Positions 11,725-21,600 of a DNA stretch of 64,000 nucleotides are shown here, piece by piece. The notes beneath the pieces were generated by a model. The model was not told the DNA's origin, did not search any database, and saw only the letters and a program-made list of their open reading frames with translations. Within the stretch, counting starts at the first letter, position 1; the number at the start of each line of letters is the position of its first letter. Origin of the DNA: Punica granatum (taxonomy: Eukaryota > Streptophyta > Magnoliopsida > Myrtales > Lythraceae); contig NC_045127.1 of the NCBI RefSeq assembly GCF_007655135.1, positions 20,936,199 through 21,000,198 of the forward strand, in the 5' to 3' direction. The translations under genes were made by a program, and so were the position numbers.

Positions 11725-13545
11725 TTGAGACACAGAAGCCCTTTCTAGACGTCCATGCTACATCAGACCGCGTGCTTCGGGATTTTGGAAATGCGAGTTT
11801 TGGAAATACCCTCGGAATCCAAATGACCAAAATACCCTCGGAATCCAAATGGCCCTGAAAGAGTCATCGATACTTGAATTCATGCATTTTTACTTTAAAA
11901 ACAATGTTTTAAAGTTGTTAGCATGCGAGGTTTACGACGATATTGAAATTGCAATTTTCACAAAATCCGAGAAATGGATTTCATCGAGGTAAAGAGACCG
12001 TTCTTAACCCGAATAAGGTCAAAGAACTCTCAGCTCTTTCTTCTTGGGAATAGCCGTGGGTTTCCTTGACTCGTTCCGGATTTCAAGCATTCTCTTTAAC
12101 CCAATTTAGACTATTTCTCACATGCTCAAATGTTAAACACGATAAATGACATGTATTTAACAAAGCCGGTATTGCCAAGAGTTTAGAAAAGGCATTCAGG
12201 CATACAAACATGCACAAACACGTTATTTATGGATTCGATAAAACAATACCGGCTCCATGGACTTGGGAAAAAATAAAGATTCGGGAAACTACTCAAATCG
12301 GGGCAAGGAATCCGGTCTTGACCCGAAAAGGTAAAGAATACCCTCGGTTATCTCTCCAAGAGGTTAATCCTAGAGTTATCTCGGCTTTTCCGGGTCGATA
12401 TGGTTTCCTCGACTTCGATTTAAACATTTCCCGACGATGATAAACGATGATAAACATGCATGATATAACCTGGAAATTGCATAAAGATTAAAATTTGGAA
12501 ATAAAACATGCATAAAACCCCTTATAACACCATAAACACAACGAGAATGTAAAATTCATAGCTCCTCTAAGTCGTGAATGGTCATACCTAGTCCCAGGAT
12601 GCGAAATAGGACTATTAGAAATCGGGCTGGACCATTGTTGGGTCGGGTTTGGGCTGTTTTTTTGTTGAACTGACTTGAAATGCACAAACAGACCCGGCTG
12701 GAACACTGAACAGACCTGCTAAGCACAAGTCGGGTCAGACGTCACCAAGGAAGTTCCCGATGGAATTTTGAGGCAAGGTCAGCGGCTCTTGACACCTAAC
12801 TGACTCCCGAAGGTGACTGTGGTGGTTGTTTGGTCCTAGAGTTATCGGGTCGACTAGTATAGCCCTGCAAAGATCACGGAAAACAGAGCAGGTCTAGAAT
12901 TTCGGACCTGTCTGGCACCAGTCGGGTCGGACATCGCCACTGTGTTTCCCGATGGAATTTTGAGGCAATGTCAACAGCTCCGGACTCCTAACTGAACCCT
13001 GGAGGTGACTGTGGTGGTCCTTTTTTGAAAAGAGTCTCGGATCGACCCGATCTGAAAGAAAACAGCAAGAACAGTCAGAAAAATTGACCCGACTAGGCAG
13101 TCGGGCTAATTCTTCGTGCTGGGTTAAAACCGATGAACTTTTCTTGGATTTCTTGACTCCTTGACATCCTAGGGTTGTGTGAGGAGGTGTTTGATGGGTT
13201 TTGGCGACTCAAACAGACCCGAAAGGCCTTGAAAATCGGGTTGCCATTTTTGACCCGAGAAGACTGTTTTCTGGGTTCGGTACTGTGGTGGCTGTTCCGA
13301 TGCGTTGGAGGCTTCAAACTTAAAATCTAAACCCAGAAATGGATAGAGGGGGTCAAAAACATATGGGATATGAAGTTTGGTGAAGTTTAGATCTAAGTCG
13401 GGATGGTAAATACTATGATTCCGGCTTAAGTCTTTGAGGGTTTTGCTTGGTTTTGCATGCCCTTGCTTGCTGCGATTTTTGCTAGAACAAAAATGCTAGA
13501 GAGATGGCATGTGGTGAGTTGTGATTAAGTTAATGACTTAGAAAG

Positions 13546-13553
13546 TATATATA
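13546..13553 (-). promoter_or_regulatory. Putative TATA box of the LARD-family LTR
   Basis: TATATATA in the element's sense lies about 1.63 kb inside the LTR start. The same box is found in other copies (near 3420, and 46284-46292 on the plus strand), always just before CATTAACTTAATCA. That would put U3 at about 1.6 kb and R-U5 at more than 3 kb. Confidence 0.4.
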
Positions 13554-15179
13554 GGCTCTGCTTAAGTGCAATTAGTGAAAGAAAAGTACAATTAAGGCGC
13601 ATTGATTAGGGGATCCAAATTTTTTAAGGAAATATCAAGCTCAATCCTCATCCATTGTATTAATGGAGAAGAGATGTAAGCATTAATGAGCATTGATGAG
13701 GATGGAGTGTTGTCTTCAAATTGTAAGCTTGATATTTTCATGGAAGAGAAGACAACTTGCATGGAGAAGAAGCCAAAGGAGATAGGGTGGTCAAGAGGGA
13801 GTCATGGCTAGTCATGGAGGAGCCGTGGGCCCCACGACCTTGAGGGAAAGTTTGGGACAAAGTTTAGGACAAAGTTCGGGTCTCAATTGATCGCGTGTTC
13901 GAGGTTCGTGACTCAAACGAACATCGAATTGTCATTGTGCACGCGAAAACGATTCAAATGAGCCTAAGATTGTCCATTTTGCCGTAAGAGGATGTTCGTG
14001 TGATTTTTAGGCTCGGAAATCGGTTTTGCTCGTTTCAGGCCGTGAGAGCAAATTTAGTCGTTTTTGAATGCACATCTCCTGTTTGCATTCCGTATTGGCC
14101 GTTTTGACGTGCATTGACGATCAAACCGAATAATTGACCCTTAAGCCAGTATTGCAAATGTGAAGCCAGAGACATCCTAGGAGTCCGAAGTTGGATTTCT
14201 CAAAATGCTTTCTGAGTTGCTTGGATGATCCAGAGATGGCTGCGATCTCTGTTCATTGAGAATGAACTCCAAAGAATTGAAAAAGTGCCTCTGAGACCCT
14301 AAAAGAACTGTTTCGATGGTCTAGATGGATTGTGAGACTCCGTCTAAGGATTTCACATTGAGCCTTAGGATAAGCAGCACTGGATTGGCCAACCATCCGA
14401 CGTCAAGTTTCCGTAAAAAGGACCTTCGGTTATGAATTTCCGTTGAAAACGGTCTTTTCTACCATTCGGAGGTCATTCGGGAAACTAAAAGGGATATTGC
14501 AGTCTGATTTGCCCAATTGTGTCTGTCCGCTGTAGTTTTTGGGGCAATGCATAGCTAACTTGGATTGCCGATGTTCTGTCAGAGCAATCTCCAGATATGA
14601 TTTTCCGTGGAAGGGAATGATTGTTTTGCCGCTCGGGAGTTATTCAAGGTGTCTGCGTGACTTCCGAAGAACAATCTGAAGCAATGCTCATGCTCTGTAT
14701 AATTGTTGGATGTGGCTGTATCTGACATCAGGCATTAACTTTTCTCTGGTGAACCGTCATTTTTGGACTCCCACTGAAAAGTTGTCTATATACAGAAAAT
14801 TGCTCTGTATAGAGCAGATGATCTGTGAAATGTGTTCAGAGACACTTTCCATCTGTTTGGCACTGCAAGGGATTTTTGGAGTCCAATATTGGCTATCTAC
14901 TGATGGTCGAGCGAACTATCGAAAAATAGGATTGTCCATGTGGTATACTTAAAATGCCAATTTTAGACATTGTTGAGCTCTCTAGTCACTTTGTTGGCTT
15001 TTGATGACCAAAGAAGTTCTTCTGCTGTTTGCCCATGTCATCTGCTTGACTCTGCTGACTTGAGGGTGAATAGTTTTCTTGCACCGTCGATCCTTCTTTT
15101 ATATCAATACTCAAGTCGTGGCCTGAATCATTACTGATATACATTGCTTGAATGGGTGAGCCAAAACGGGGTGCTGACA

Positions 15180-15876
15180 GCCGCGTATGAAGAGCGCTGT
15201 GGAGAGAATTTGCTGTAAATGTGTTACTTGTAAGAAGGGGAAATCAACAATCAAACCCCATGGAATGCATATATGCCTTTACCTGTTCCTAATGAGCCTT
15301 GGACTGATCTATCCATGGATTTCATCCTAAAATTGCCTAGGTCTAGTAAAGGACGAGATTCCATTTTCGTAGTTGTGGATCGATTTTCTAAGATGGCTCA
15401 TTTTATTCCATGCCGCAAAACTGATTATGCCACACATATTGTTGATTTGCTCTTTAGGGAGGTAGTGCGATTGCATGGGATACCTCAGACCATAGTTAGT
15501 GATTGGGATGCTAAGTTCTTGAGTCATTTTTTGTGCATCTTGTGGGGAAAGTTAGGAACTAAATTGTTGTTTTCAACTACTTGTCATTCCCAAACGGATG
15601 GGCAAACCGAGGTGGTTAATAGGACGTTGTCCACTCTTCTTCGCACTGTCATAAAAAAGAATTAAAAGTCTTGGGAAGATTGCATACCGTTTGTTGAGTT
15701 TGCCTATAATCGTATAGTGCATTCTTCTGCTAACTTCTCACCATTTCAGATTGTGTATGGTTTTAATCCATTAACACCTTTGAATCCAATCCCTTTGCCT
15801 ATGAGTGAGATTTCTAGTCTTGACGGAAAGAAAAATGCAGATATAGTGAAAAGAATTCATGAAGAAGCGAGACAAC
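15180..15876 (+). pseudogene. CRM-like integrase fragment (array unit 0)
   Basis: The fragment resumes at the integrase zinc-binding end (CCKCVTCKK) after the LARD-like insertion. A 2-nt insertion near 15268 shifts frame. An open stretch at 15273-15665 then covers the catalytic core: the first Asp in DLSMDF, the second in VSDWDAKF (Trp where sister copies have Arg) and Glu in [13 protein letters not shown] at 15663 ends it, after which the same frame continues ([20 protein letters not shown]) up to a solo LTR at 15877. The protein would have inserted cDNA into chromosomes; this copy cannot, because it lacks its N-terminus and is broken. Confidence 0.9.
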
Positions 15877-16682
15877 CGATGCAAATCGTAGCACGACTTC
15901 AAGGGACAGTTCAAGTTCCAATTGGACCGATTATGCGAGCACGAGCAAAGAAGTTTAAAGATGAACTCAACGGCCTAATTCAAGAGGTTTGGCCTCAAGC
16001 AAATTCGTGGAGGCCCATTGGACATGAATTACGTGATCCACAAAAATCCATCAACATGATTCAAGTTATAGAAGATTCCGGACAAGGCTAAATTCAGCAA
16101 GTATTTGAGAAAGCTTCTAGAATATTTGATTATCAATAGAAGATATCGTCAGATTTGTTGAAAGTTTAAATCTCATGAAGATATTCTCGGGATATTTAGA
16201 TTTCATATCTTTATAGATTATATCATATCTCTATCAATATTCTAGATTTTATTTTCCTTATCTTTAGGAGATATGGCCAGATTAGGATTAGTTTATGTCT
16301 ATATATATTCATCTTAGTCAATTTTTAAAAAAGGAGGAACATTCAGAAAATTGTGAGAGTATTCTATTTGGTTCTTGAAGAACTAATTCGAACTTATCGG
16401 AAATTTCCGTGGCGTTCATCATCGACTTATCAAACGGCTTTCCACCACCGTTTGTGGCGTCTTCATCGACTTATCAAACGGCTTTCCACCACCGTTTGTG
16501 GTGTCTTCCTATATACCGAGGTTCTTGTTTCGCATTAAACAATGGGTTGAGATCAGTTATATCAAGGTTCTTGTTTTTGTCGTAAACAACGGGTCAAAGG
16601 TTTGTCACTCAAATCTGATTGTGGAACGATCTTGAGTTCCTTTAGTTGTCGGGTCTCGTCATTCGTGGCGGGAATCGCATCA
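15877..16682 (+). mobile_element. Solo LTR of a third CRM-like family
   Basis: 806 bp flanked by the 5-bp duplication ACAAC (15872-15876 and 16683-16687) inside integrase. The right end is GCATCA and the left end CGATGC, which fits TGATGC with a T-to-C change. A TATA-like run TATATATA starts at 16300. The first part is an open frame ending at a TAA near 16091 that carries [10 protein letters not shown], the same kind of polyprotein tail found at the start of the array LTRs. Downstream are two TTGTTT/AAACAA hairpins (16525-16542 and 16571-16589). It is too diverged from the array LTRs to have come from the same family. Confidence 0.85.
16420..16507 (+). repeat. 44-bp tandem duplication inside the solo LTR
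   Basis: Two nearly identical 44-bp copies start at 16420 and 16464 with CATCGACTTATCAAACGG. Each contains a CCACCACCGTTTGTGG inverted-repeat-like core. The near identity says the duplication is younger than the LTR family. Confidence 0.85.
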
Positions 16683-17271
16683 ACAACATATCTTGAAGAA
16701 GAATGAACAATATGTTGAACATGCCAACAAGGGATGAAAGAAAGTGACTATTGAACCAAGAGATTGGGTGTGGGTTCATATGAGGAAGGAAAGATTTCCA
16801 AACCAACGGAAATCAAAATTGAGTCCACGAGGAATTAGACAATTCCAAGGCATAGCCAAGATAAATGATAATGCTTACAGAATAGATTTTCCAGGTGAGT
16901 GTAATGTTCGCCAAACTTTTAATGTTTCTGATCTTTCTCCAATTGATGTAGGTCTCAATTCGAGGACGAATCCTTTTGAAGAGCAGGGGAATGATGAGGA
17001 TCGCGGGCATGACAATGAGGCTGATGCACACGAGCTTGGAAGCCGGATTCGTGAAGAGGGAGCTAATGCACAAGATCTTGGAGGCTTGCATGTTCCGAGA
17101 GGGCCAATCAAACGGGCGAAGGCTGGACAAATCCAACAAGCTATGGAAAGCTTGTTGATGGACTTTTTGGGCCAAGAGGAGTCTAATTCAATTGGGCCTC
17201 CAAAGGGATTTATTCAACTGACTTGCCATGATATAGTTGATAGCCCACCCAAAATTGGATTAGACGCATAA
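16683..17271 (+). pseudogene. CRM-like integrase C-terminus running into the LTR
   Basis: This is the continuation of array unit 0 after the solo LTR. It shows the basic linker, a GPF/Y-type module (RQFQGIAKINDNAYRIDF, normally G-P-F; here Gly and Pro of the motif are altered), FNVSDLSPIDVGL, an acidic stretch and then RAKAGQIQQAMESLL. The frame from 16744 ends at TAA 17269-17271, which is 280 nt inside the LTR that starts at 16992. A TGA sits just upstream (near 16735). No chromodomain with its aromatic cage is visible. A polyprotein tail encoded by the 3' LTR is a reported trait of CRM-clade chromoviruses; the clade call is inference. Confidence 0.8.
16978..16991 (+). other. Polypurine tract of the array unit
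   Basis: GAAGAGCAGGGGAA lies immediately before the LTR start TGATGAGG. The same tract precedes the LTRs at 36454, 39993, 55184 and, reversed, 43523 (43524-43537). Confidence 0.8.
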
Positions 17272-17417
17272 GGGAAGTCGAGAGATGCTGAAGATGGAGT
17301 AAAAGACTGCCAACTATTCTAGATAGCCTTTATTTAGTTTCCTCTGTTATTTCTGGATTTAGGAAACTAAGGTTAATTTAGTTGCCAAGTTTATTAATTT
17401 CCAGTTTCTCCTAGGCT

Positions 17418-17425
17418 TATATAAA
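17418..17425 (+). promoter_or_regulatory. TATA box of array LTR A
   Basis: TATATAAA followed by GGAGG. The same box is at 36880-36887, 40418-40425 and 58744-58751 in the sister LTRs, at the same distance from the LTR start. It would drive a transcript beginning about 25-35 nt downstream. Confidence 0.65.
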
Positions 17426-17553
17426 GGAGGCTGAGTAGCTGATTATAGGGAGACTATTATGGTATTTTTTGGTGAGATTTTCTCCTTTGTTCGTCATTGA
17501 ACTCATTCGAACGAACAACTGTGACAACTTGTGAATGTTCGGAACAATTTGAT

Positions 17554-17647
17554 ATTATTGGTTCTTGTTTCTTCATAAACAATGGGTCAATAATCCTTGT
17601 CATGATATTGTTGGTTCTTGTTTCTCCATAAACAACGGGTCAATAAT
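17554..17647 (+). ncRNA. Twin 41-nt hairpins in LTR R-U5
   Basis: Hairpin 1 (17554-17594) has outer arms ATTATTG/CAATAAT, internal loop GTTC/TGGGT, inner arms TTGTTT/AAACAA and loop CTTCAT. Hairpin 2 (17607-17647) has ATTGTTG/CAATAAT, GTTC/CGGGT, TTGTTT/AAACAA and CTCCAT. Each is built 7-4-6-6-6-5-7. The LTR at 58848 has two hairpins of the same geometry with different stems. They lie about 100-200 nt after the presumed transcript start, so they would be in the 5' leader RNA. Calling this a structured RNA element is inference from the covariation. Confidence 0.6.
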
Positions 17648-17734
17648 CATCTTCATCTAAATCTATGTTTGGCGATCTGGGAAACAATTCAAGTTGGTCG
17701 TCGGGTTTCACAATCCTTCGTGACGTCCACATCA

Positions 17735-18668
17735 TTTAACCTAGAGAGTGAAAAGAAAGAGAGCTCAGCTTTAGATGAAAGGAAAGTGTTAGTAGAGAAA
17801 AAAGAAAAAAAGATGAGTTTCTATGCAAAAGAAAGAGAGATCAAGAGTGCTTTAAAAACTAATCGCCTAATGATCTTGTTCGTTTACAAAGAGGCATATT
17901 TCTCTGACCTTAATTCTTCTTTGCCAAGTTGTGTTACATCTCTTTTGCAGGAGTTTGGAGATGTCTTTCCCGAGGAGTTACCCAAGGGTTTACCACCAAT
18001 ATGGGGAATCAAGCATCAAATCGACTTTGTGCCTGGAGCTGCGATTCCGAATCGGTCAGCTTACCGAAGTAATCCAGAGGAGGCAAAGGCGCTACAAAGA
18101 CAAGTGGACGAGTTGTTAGCTAAAGGGCATGAGTCCTAGTGCGGTTCCGGAGTTGTTGGTACCAAAGAAAGATGGTTCTTGGTGCATGTGTGTTGATTGC
18201 CGTGCTTTGAACAAAATCACGGTAGAGTATCGACATCCCTTTCCTCGATGAGATGATATGTTGGATGAATTGCATGGGTCTACTTTATTTTCAAAGATAT
18301 ACTTGAAAAGCAGATACCGTCAAATTAGGATGAAAGTGGGTGATGAGTGGAAAACCACTTTCAAAACAAAACATGGTTTATATGAATGGTTAGTTATACC
18401 ATTTGGATTGACTAATGCGCCTAGTACTTTCATGAGGCTCATGAATCATGTTTTGCATGCCTTCATTGGAAAATTTGTGGTTGTATATTTCGATGACATC
18501 TTGGTTTCTAGTAAGAGCTTGAATGATCATAACCATCATTTGCAGCGTGTTCTTCAAGTATTGAGACATGAACAACTATATGCTAACCTGAAAAAATGTA
18601 CATTTTGCATGGATCGAGCTGTGTTTTTGGGATTTGTTGTTAGTTCCAGGGGTATTCAAGTTGATGAG
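17735..18668 (+). pseudogene. CRM-like reverse transcriptase, N-terminal part (array unit 1)
   Basis: It begins directly at the LTR end, without primer site, gag or protease. The acidic/basic linker ([14 protein letters not shown]) leads to the first ATG in frame near 17813 (MSFYAKE), then FVYKEAY, EFGDVFPEELPKGLPP and the RT entry (IDFVPGAAIPNR). A small deletion and a TAG near 18136 break the frame. RT motifs follow: [20 protein letters not shown] (the motif A catalytic Asp is Tyr), [15 protein letters not shown], and YFDDILV with the catalytic pair kept. The gene is split at 18668 by a LARD-family insertion with target duplication ATGAG and continues at 29615. Confidence 0.9.
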
Positions 18669-21600
18669 TGTACAGACCCGAATGTGGACTCTCGTCGGGG
18701 CCCTGATGCACGTTTTTGGATCACGCAGCTTGAGAGTGTCCCCCTTACCGAGGATGCATGACGGACACACGTGAGAAGGAGTCGCCACTTATCATTTTAT
18801 GATCCGAAAGTCGAGGGCCAATAAGTTACCCGGGTCTAGGGGTATGGAACTTCTCATTTTTACTAAGGCATTGTTCTGTGCGGAACTGGAAAGTCTGTGT
18901 TCGGGGGTTCATGTTACGTGCGGGCCTATATCTCGCACGCCCTTTCGGTACTCTGGTTTGCTAGGCTTGCAAGTTTTATTTCATTTACCGCATTAATTAG
19001 GCTGCTCTCGGCTTGCACGTTTTGACACCGAAAATTCGGTGAACCAAACGATATCGGTTGAAAAGCTGAGAGAGAAATAGACCTGTATGTCGGGGAATCA
19101 GTTCACAATCTTGCGTTACAGTTCATCAAACCAAGATGGTTGAATTCCTGCGTGAACCAGAACCGCAAGATATTGGGTTTACTTTTGTCTGGGCAAGCAT
19201 TGGACCGATTCGCTTGATTCGACCCTTGGACCGTTTGCTCACCGACTGAGATTCTTACAGAATGAATGTACAAACTAAATCCTCACAATGCTCTTAGAAA
19301 AACAATAAATACAAATTAAAATTATCAAATCCCAGTCAGTTTGCGTTCGGTTATTATTCCACTTCGACTTGCCGTGAGTTCCGGGAAAAACCGAAAACTG
19401 AAATTCAAATACGCTCTTAGTGAATAGGGCGTTGGACCCCGTGATTGATAGTTAGGGCGTTGAACCCTAAGTGCAGTGCGTCCTATGGGTCGGGCTCGAC
19501 TCTCATGGACAAACAAGAGCAGAAGATTAACAAATAACAATGTGAATTGCAAACAATGTGTTTGTTATTGTCGAGTGCACGTGGATTAACAGATTATTAA
19601 CCCAGAGGTATTTTTGTAAGCAAATTCCATATGCTAAGCAAACAATCGTACAAAACATTTTGCATTCGGCTTTGTTTTGAGAACTTGACAAATAGAGTCA
19701 AATCTCGTGTGTGTGGATTGTTTTAGATTGTTCTGTATTGTAACACTGAATTTCCACTGAATTAGCCAAACTCGTGTTTTGACTCTAGATTTGAAACCTA
19801 GAGTTCCCCTGACCATTATCTAGGGTTTGGTTAGGTCGAGTGAAAGGTTAATCAGTACTTCGCGTGTTTTGTGACAGAGATAACCATTTTAGTTACCCGA
19901 GTCTAGGTTAGGATGACAGAAATTCATCAGTGGATAAGGAAAGGCTTTGCTGATGAACCTGCACCTGAACAGGTAGCCCATTCATATCCTGATACAGTAG
20001 TGTTTCTGTCAAGCTAACCCTAGAGATGTCGCTGAATTGTGAAAATACGATTTTGTCATTTATTTGAAAATTATTTTCAGAAAAGGGAAAACATAGCAGT
20101 GCGAGCCACCTCGGCCTGTAGCCGGTGTCGACTAATTCCCTGGATCGTCCAGGGTTATGCAAGAATCCCGAAAAAGCCAAAGAACCGGTCGGTCTAACCC
20201 TAAGGGATCTAGAAAGATCTTCTGTATCTTGACCTCAGTTACCTGAAATCAGGTAAAAACTCAAGTTGACACACAAAAGTCCTTTCTAGACGTCCGTGCT
20301 ACATCGGATTGCACGTTTCGGGTTTTGAAATAGACCAGTTTTGAAAGGGGCATTAACGTCATTTGACAACTCATCGACGCGAGTTATCAGTTAATTACCA
20401 ATTCATGCAAACTTATCAATGCCAAGTGGGTTTAATCATATGAACGTCCCAATTAACCCGTTGGTGAATTTACAGCTTAAAATTAAATGCCAAATACAAT
20501 AAATGTGCGGGTTACAAACAATTAGACAGATCATGGATTGATCCACTGAATGGAGTTTGAGTACCCGAAAAGCTTAATTTAATGGAAACAATTCACGATA
20601 CAGCGACTAAGATGGGTCTAGGAAGATCGAGGATAATTTGGTCAAAATGACCAAAATACCCTCGGAACCCAAATGTCTCCGAAAGAGTCACCGATACATG
20701 AATCCATGCATTTTGCTTTAAAAACAATATTTTAAGGTGATTAGCATGTGGGATTTGCGATAATGTTGAAATTTGTAATTTTTGCACAAAATCCGAGAAT
20801 GGATTTCATCGAGGTAAAGAGACCGTTCTTAACCCGAATAAGGTCAAAGAACTCTCGGCTCTTTGTTCTTGGGAATAGCCGTGGGTTTCCTTGACCCGTT
20901 TCGGGTTTCAAGCGTTCTCTTTAACCCAATTTCAACTATTTCTCACATGCTCAAACGTTAAACACGGTAAGTAACATGTATTTAACAAAAGCCTGTATCG
21001 CCATGATTTGGAAAACGCATTTAAATATACAAACATGCACAAACACATTATTTATGGAATCGATAAAACAATACCGGCTCCATGGATGTGGGAAAACATA
21101 AAGATTCGGGAATCAACTCAAATCGGGGTAAGGAAACCGGTTATAACCCAAAAAACCAACAAAGGGGTCACGGTTATCTTTCCTCAAAGGAAACCCGTGA
21201 GCCTCTTTGGTCGTTCAGGTTTAAATCGGTCTCCTCGACTTCGATTTAAATGTTTCCCGACATGCTAGCACGTTAAACGATGATAAAAATGCATGATATA
21301 ACATTAAAATTGCATAAAATTAAAACTTGAAAGTAAAACATGCATAAAATCAACTTATAACTCCGTAAACACAACGAAAACGTAAAAGTCCTACCTCCTC
21401 TAAGTTGAGAATGGTCATACCTAATCCCGTGATGCGGGATGTGATTGTTAGAAGTCGGGTTTTAGACCTTTGTTGGGTCGGGTTTGGGCTGTTTTTCGTT
21501 GAACAGACCTGAAAGGCGCAAACAGACCCGTTGGAACACTAAACAGACCCCGACTGGCACAAGTCGGGTTGGACATCACCACGGAGGCTCTTGATGGAAT

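Larger units (their letters stand above)
1..15179 (-). mobile_element. Complete LARD-like (Ogre/Tat-related) LTR retroelement, non-autonomous
   Basis: Two long direct repeats (1-5005 and 10207-15179) flank a 5.2 kb interior. Read on the minus strand each repeat starts TGTCAGCACCCC and ends CCGTACA (TG...CA). A primer-binding site lies 3 nt inside the 5' LTR (10186-10203) and a purine tract abuts the 3' LTR (5006-5019), which fixes the orientation. LTRs near 5 kb and a tRNA-Arg-type primer site are known for Ogre/Tat elements. The absence of any recognisable gag, PR, RT or IN is as described for LARDs. It sits inside a CRM-like integrase gene: the right flank resumes that gene at 15180 with GCCGC. 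The left flank is outside the window, so the target duplication cannot be checked. By eye the LTRs differ at roughly 7% of bases over 601-870 versus 10740-11010, so the insertion is not recent. Confidence 0.85.
10207..15179 (-). repeat. 5' LTR of the LARD-like element
   Basis: Same ends and block order as the LTR at 1-5005, with private indels: about 85 bp is missing near 10330 and a segment is missing near 11790 where the other LTR keeps unrelated bases. The right end GGTGCTGACA is followed directly by CRM-like integrase sequence. Confidence 0.85.
16992..17734 (+). repeat. Array LTR A (CRM-like, 743 bp)
   Basis: It starts TGATGAGGATCG after a polypurine tract and ends CCACATCA. The start was set by the exact outer end of the minus-strand relative at 54784, which is confirmed by a target duplication. 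The first 280 nt encode the polyprotein tail. Then come a TATA box (17418-17425), a presumed transcript start near 17450 and a twin hairpin (17554-17647). No primer site follows: the next bases are already the RT linker. Confidence 0.85.

Noticed and set aside
17618..17812. RT frame starting inside LTR U5
   Set aside because: The frame is open, but the first codon there is TTG and no ATG occurs before MSFYAKE, so I do not call a start in U5.
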